From contig JAZOWA010000041.1 of assembly GCA_045659025.1 (NCBI GenBank), positions 1 through 54,159 on the forward strand: 54,159 nt of DNA, written 5' to 3'. Of the stretch, positions 51,076 to 54,159 are shown one piece after another. The notes under the pieces were generated by a model. The model worked only from the letters and a program-made list of their open reading frames with translations. It made no database searches and had not been told where the DNA came from. The position numbers and the translations under genes are program-made. Position 1 is the stretch's first letter. Each line of letters begins with the position of its first letter. Source of the DNA: SIG455 sp045659025 (GTDB taxonomy: Bacteria > Bacillota > Clostridia > UMGS1810).

Positions 51076-51104
51076 ATTATATAATCTTTGCGATTCAAAT
51101 GCAA
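51076..51104 (-). promoter_or_regulatory. Promoter of the DUF1858 gene
   Basis: Minus strand: TTGCAT (51099-51104), 17-nt spacer, TATAAT (51076-51081). Confidence 0.75.
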
Positions 51105-51128
51105 TAGATAATTATATTTTTGATTAAA

Positions 51129-52046
51129 TTACCTGATTTCATTCAAATTATAGGGTGTGCTCTGGTACACATAATAATTGAGCCAGTTTGAGAAAAGCAG
51201 ATTGGCATGTGATCTCCATGTGACCTTGGGGGATTTTTTATAATCGTCGTCGGGGTAATAGTTAACGGGTAACTTTATGGGCAATCCCGCATTGAGATCG
51301 CGGACATATTCATTGTGCAAAGTATCCGCGTCATACTCGCTATGACCTGTAACGAAGATATTCTTTCTATCCTTACTTGCCACTATGTAAAGGCCTGCCA
51401 CATCGGATTCGGCAAGTATCTGCAACTCATCCACCTTCTCCACATCTTCTCTGCGGATTTCGGTGTGACGGGAATGAGGCGCAAGGAAGGTATCATCAAA
51501 GCCACGGAGAAGCTTGCTCTTTTTTCTAAGTACCTTGTGTTCAAATATACCGAACATCTTATCGGTAAGATGGTGTTTCGGCACACCGTAATGATAATAC
51601 AATCCCGCCTGTGCACCCCAGCAGATATGGAAGGTGCTGGTGACATTATGCTTGGTCCACTCCATAATCTCGGTGAGTTCTTCCCAATAATCCACGTCTT
51701 CAAACTCTATTTTCTCAACAGGGGCGCCTGTGATAATCATACCGTCGTACTTACTGTCACGAACATCATCAAAAGTCTTGTAGAATTCTTTAAGATGCTC
51801 TTCCGATGTGTTCTTTGACACATGGGAACTCATATGGAGCAAGTCAACCTCTATCTGCAAAGGTGTATTTGACAAAAGACGAAGAAGCTGAGTCTCGGTG
51901 GCAATCTTGGTGGGCATAATATTGAGCAGTAAAAGTTTCAAAGGACGAATCTCCTGACGGAGCGCCCTTTTCTCTGTCATCACAAACACATTTTCTCTGC
52001 GAAGTGTCTGAGTGGCAGGGAGTTTATCCTGTACTTTGATTGGCAT
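51129..52046 (-). CDS. metA: Homoserine O-acyltransferase MetA, acetyl-CoA type predicted
   Basis: 305 aa. The catalytic residues are at the family positions: C142 (ICWGAQ), H235 and E237 (TGHSEYD). Residue 111 is Glu (GAPVE). In MetA proteins E111 goes with acetyl-CoA use, whereas Gly at this site goes with succinyl-CoA. The enzyme makes O-acetylhomoserine, the first step from homoserine to methionine. GGAGG precedes the ATG. It follows the CCA-adding enzyme gene by 2 nt, so it is co-transcribed with it and not under a visible SAM riboswitch. Confidence 0.95.
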   Translation of the reverse strand: MPIKVQDKLPATQTLRRENVFVMTEKRALRQEIRPLKLLLLNIMPTKIATETQLLRLLSNTPLQIEVDLLHMSSHVSKNTSEEHLKEFYKTFDDVRDSKYDGMIITGAPVEKIEFEDVDYWEELTEIMEWTKHNVTSTFHICWGAQAGLYYHYGVPKHHLTDKMFGIFEHKVLRKKSKLLRGFDDTFLAPHSRHTEIRREDVEKVDELQILAESDVAGLYIVASKDRKNIFVTGHSEYDADTLHNEYVRDLNAGLPIKLPVNYYPDDDYKKSPKVTWRSHANLLFSNWLNYYVYQSTPYNLNEIR

Positions 52047-52048
52047 AT

Positions 52049-53368
52049 TTATCTCCTCCCTCTCGCTAAATCTAAAAGGGTATCCCGCGTATTCAATGCG
52101 GGGTTCTCTATAACGGCATCGAGAAGGAAGTTCAAGGTCTTCCCTACTGCGCCACCATTTATACCGAGATTCATAATATCATTTCCATCTACGGCAAGGT
52201 GCTTGATCACATAGGGCTCATCTGCGCCTATTATGCTATCATACTCCGACTTAATCAAATCGAGTTTGCCGATTTTATCGGCAATCATATACTCGCTCTG
52301 GGCCAGGGCATCTGCTCTCTGCACCAAAAGGAGATCCTCAAAGTATTCTCTGCCGATTTCAGACAAGAGCTTCTTAATCTCTACCCTGTCCCCCGTAAGA
52401 CGAAGGTCATGGTGCTCTATCATAGTCTTTATACAATTTTTCTCCGCATTGGAAAAGTGGAGTTTCTCAAAAATACGTTCCGCTATGCTGAGGCTCATCT
52501 TCTCATGACCCTTGAAATGATCTCCCGCCGCATCAACGGACTTGGTGAAGGGCTTGCCCATATCGTGCATAAGCATTGCCCATCTCAAAGGAAGTTTCTT
52601 GGGGATATTGGAAACGCTTTTGAGTATATGATCACCCACATTATATGCGTGGTGAATATTATTCTGCTCCACAGAGAAGCACCTGAAAAGTTCGGGGAAA
52701 ACTTCACGAAGGAGGGGCATAGACTTTTTGAGCATAAAGATATTATCGCTCATAAGCGCCTTGTCCATCTCCTGCTTGATACGTTCACCGCTGACATACA
52801 GAATATGAGATGCCTTACGAGATATGGATTTTATAATTTCATCATCAATATCAAAACCAGTGCTGCATGCAAATCGGATTGCACGGAGCATACGAAGTGC
52901 GTCCTCTTCAAAACGGTCATCTGCAACACCTACGGTGCGGATAATACCATTTCTTATATCATCAATACCACCGAAATAATCAGTGATTGCTCCATCCTTA
53001 TCACAGGCAAGAGCGTTCATAGTGAAATCACGGCGACTGAGGTCACTTTTCAAGTCCTTGGAAAATTCCACGGTCTTTGGTCTGCGGTGGTCTTCATAAA
53101 CGCCGTCAACTCTATATGTGGTAACCTCTACCGCTACACCGCCTTCAATAACAGTGACAGTGCCGTGTTTAAGACCTGTATCTACTGTCTTAGAAAAGAT
53201 GGCTTTCACCTCTTCGGGCAAGGCATTGGTGGTGACATCATAGTCACTTATGGGTCTATCCAAAAGAAAATCGCGCACGGCACCGCCCACCACATAGGCT
53301 TCAAAGCCTTTATCTGTGATGGCGGTAAGAATATTTTTAATATTATCAGGCAAAAGCATTGTCTTCAT
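52049..53368 (-). CDS. cca: CCA tRNA nucleotidyltransferase
   Basis: 439 aa class II enzyme. YVVGGAVRDFLLDRPISDYDVTTNA (18-42) contains the catalytic DxD. RRDFTMNALA is followed by DDRFEEDALRMLRAIRFA with the base-selecting EDxxR. A C-terminal HD domain with MHDMGKP near residue 268 is typical of the tRNA-binding half. It adds or repairs CCA ends, which this organism needs because tRNA-Arg here lacks encoded CCA. GGAG lies 8 nt upstream of the ATG. Confidence 0.94.
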   Translation of the reverse strand: MKTMLLPDNIKNILTAITDKGFEAYVVGGAVRDFLLDRPISDYDVTTNALPEEVKAIFSKTVDTGLKHGTVTVIEGGVAVEVTTYRVDGVYEDHRRPKTVEFSKDLKSDLSRRDFTMNALACDKDGAITDYFGGIDDIRNGIIRTVGVADDRFEEDALRMLRAIRFACSTGFDIDDEIIKSISRKASHILYVSGERIKQEMDKALMSDNIFMLKKSMPLLREVFPELFRCFSVEQNNIHHAYNVGDHILKSVSNIPKKLPLRWAMLMHDMGKPFTKSVDAAGDHFKGHEKMSLSIAERIFEKLHFSNAEKNCIKTMIEHHDLRLTGDRVEIKKLLSEIGREYFEDLLLVQRADALAQSEYMIADKIGKLDLIKSEYDSIIGADEPYVIKHLAVDGNDIMNLGINGGAVGKTLNFLLDAVIENPALNTRDTLLDLARGRR

Positions 53369-53399
53369 AATATCATCTCCGCAGTTTTCTTATACTATA

Positions 53400-53427
53400 T
53401 TAGCGTGTCGAATTATCAACACGCTAA
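53400..53427. other. Hairpin between lepB and cca
   Basis: A perfect 9-bp inverted repeat TTAGCGTGT/ACACGCTAA with a 10-nt loop. It has no T run on the minus strand, so it is a weak terminator or an RNA-processing site between co-directional genes. Confidence 0.5.
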
Positions 53428-53434
53428 TTTATCG

Positions 53435-54085
53435 TCAATTATATATACTTCCGAACTTTGAAAAGGGCATGAGACGGAAAAGCACCTTACCTACTATGCT
53501 CTTTAACGAAACAGCACCAACCTTGGAATCACGGCTGTCAACGCTGTTGTTTCTATTATCACCCAACACAAACACGTGACCCTCGGGCACTGTGTAGGGG
53601 TATGTCATATTACCATCAGATACGAGGCGATCCTTGATGTAATCTTCCTCAAGTTTCTCGCCATCAACATATACGGCACGTTCTAATTCGTTAACCACTA
53701 CCGTCTGGCCTTCTGTGGCTACAACCCTCTTGACATAAGGTGTCTTGGGGCTATGGTCAGGTCGGAAGATGATAACATCACCATTCTCCGGTGTGTAGAG
53801 GAATCTATTTACATAAAGAAGGTCATTATGCTGAAGTGTGGGCTCCATAGAAGGTCCGGAAACCCTTACAAAAGCACAAATATAGTTACGGATTAAAAGC
53901 GCAATAACAAGAGCAACCGCAATAGAAACAACCCAATCGAGAAGCTCTTTCTTAATACTGCTCTTTGTGGCAACCATCAAAGAACCATCATCTTCTTCGC
54001 GTTCAGTAACTTCTATATCTGTGGTCTCTTCGTTTGTGATATCGTTATTTTCGTCCTTGGGCTGATTTGTGAAATCTTCCATCAT
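53435..54085 (-). CDS. lepB: Type I signal peptidase
   Basis: 216 aa. An acidic cytoplasmic N-terminus (1-40) precedes the single membrane helix (about 48-67). The Ser-Lys catalytic dyad is S79 in SGPSMEPTL and K119 in PYVKRVVA. The GDNRNNSVDSR box is near the C-terminus. It removes signal peptides from exported proteins at the outer face of the membrane. The ATG at 54085 is chosen because GGGAG lies 7 nt upstream. The next gene outside the window probably ends with the terminator at 54138-54159. Confidence 0.95.
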   Translation of the reverse strand: MMEDFTNQPKDENNDITNEETTDIEVTEREEDDGSLMVATKSSIKKELLDWVVSIAVALVIALLIRNYICAFVRVSGPSMEPTLQHNDLLYVNRFLYTPENGDVIIFRPDHSPKTPYVKRVVATEGQTVVVNELERAVYVDGEKLEEDYIKDRLVSDGNMTYPYTVPEGHVFVLGDNRNNSVDSRDSKVGAVSLKSIVGKVLFRLMPFSKFGSIYN

Positions 54086-54137
54086 GCACACTCTCCCATA
54101 AAATTCATTGTGATTATTGCTCAAAAAGTGAAATAAA

Positions 54138-54159
54138 GCGGGTAATGCAATTATTACCC
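54138..54159 (-). terminator. Terminator of an upstream gene beyond the right edge
   Basis: The minus strand has GGGTAAT-6 nt-ATTACCC at the very end of the window, followed by GCTTTATTT. It probably belongs to the gene that lies just outside, upstream of lepB. It is partly cut by the window edge. Confidence 0.6.

Noticed and set aside
51129..52046. SAM riboswitch controlling metA
   Set aside because: metA begins 2 nt after cca, and there is no structured leader upstream of it.
52199..53461. 420-codon plus-strand frame opposite cca
   Set aside because: It is antisense to a clear CCA-adding enzyme, rich in Cys, His and Ile as shadow frames are, and has no ribosome binding site or family resemblance.
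1..54159. CRISPR arrays, prophage or IS transposase genes
   Set aside because: No spaced direct repeats, integrase, phage structural genes or transposase frames were seen in the window.

Overview
The window looks like chromosomal DNA of a low-to-mid GC, spore-forming member of the Clostridia, probably near Oscillospiraceae/Ruminococcaceae. The evidence is strong GGAGG-type ribosome binding sites, consensus TTGACA-17-TATAAT promoters, a split SleC-like spore cortex-lytic cluster behind a sigma-K-type promoter, a T-box riboswitch, the rny-ymdB pair, long-form HPF, and a tRNA without encoded CCA. I see no phage, IS transposase or CRISPR array. Most genes are on the minus strand.

Layout. 1-340: tandem promoters and leader of an rRNA operon that runs off the left edge (minus strand), preceded by tRNA-Arg(CCT) with its terminator. 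398-2880: a three-gene sporulation cluster (carboxypeptidase-regulatory-like protein; SpoIID-like domain plus three peptidoglycan-binding domains; two peptidoglycan-binding domains). 2888-3596: a lipoprotein with its own promoter. 3613-25512: about 19 tightly packed minus-strand genes that read as one exopolysaccharide/cell-surface glycan operon: Wzx flippase, GT32, GtrII-like transferase, YdjC deacetylase, initiating phosphoglycosyltransferase, GT4s, membrane phosphoesterase, two Wzz-like proteins (one with a degenerate GGDEF domain), Wzy-like polymerase, three GT2s, an EAL phosphodiesterase, GtrB, HAD phosphatase, ferritin-VIT and PAP2. It starts from a consensus promoter followed by a roughly 160-nt leader that carries an attenuator-like terminator.

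25548-31020: acyltransferase, GtrA, a LarA-type racemase, ECF S component, 5'-nucleotidase and MATE transporter, plus a decayed cysE tail. 31028-35226: a leucine-specifier T-box controls a LeuA-like protein that has lost its catalytic residues and a TIM-barrel/acyl-CoA synthetase fusion; this is the most unusual unit here. 35250-36720: RidA, a cupin, YbaK, and an intergenic cloverleaf palindrome. 36788-40944: peptide-type solute-binding lipoprotein, YmdB and RNase Y. 41052-44512: a sugar-modification operon (YesU-like, DegT aminotransferase, Gfo/Idh oxidoreductase) interrupted by a 273-bp MITE-like element with 23-bp inverted termini and TA flanks. 44540-54085: phosphohexomutase, HPF, amidohydrolase, DegV, TrmL, a membrane protein, a DUF1858 protein, MetA, CCA-adding enzyme and signal peptidase I.

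How it works together. The large operon contains all the parts of a Wzx/Wzy-dependent pathway: initiation on undecaprenyl phosphate, chain assembly, flipping, polymerisation, length control and modification. It also contains one probable c-di-GMP hydrolase and one GGDEF-derived domain attached to a chain-length regulator. Phosphohexomutase, DegT and Gfo/Idh elsewhere in the window could supply sugar precursors.
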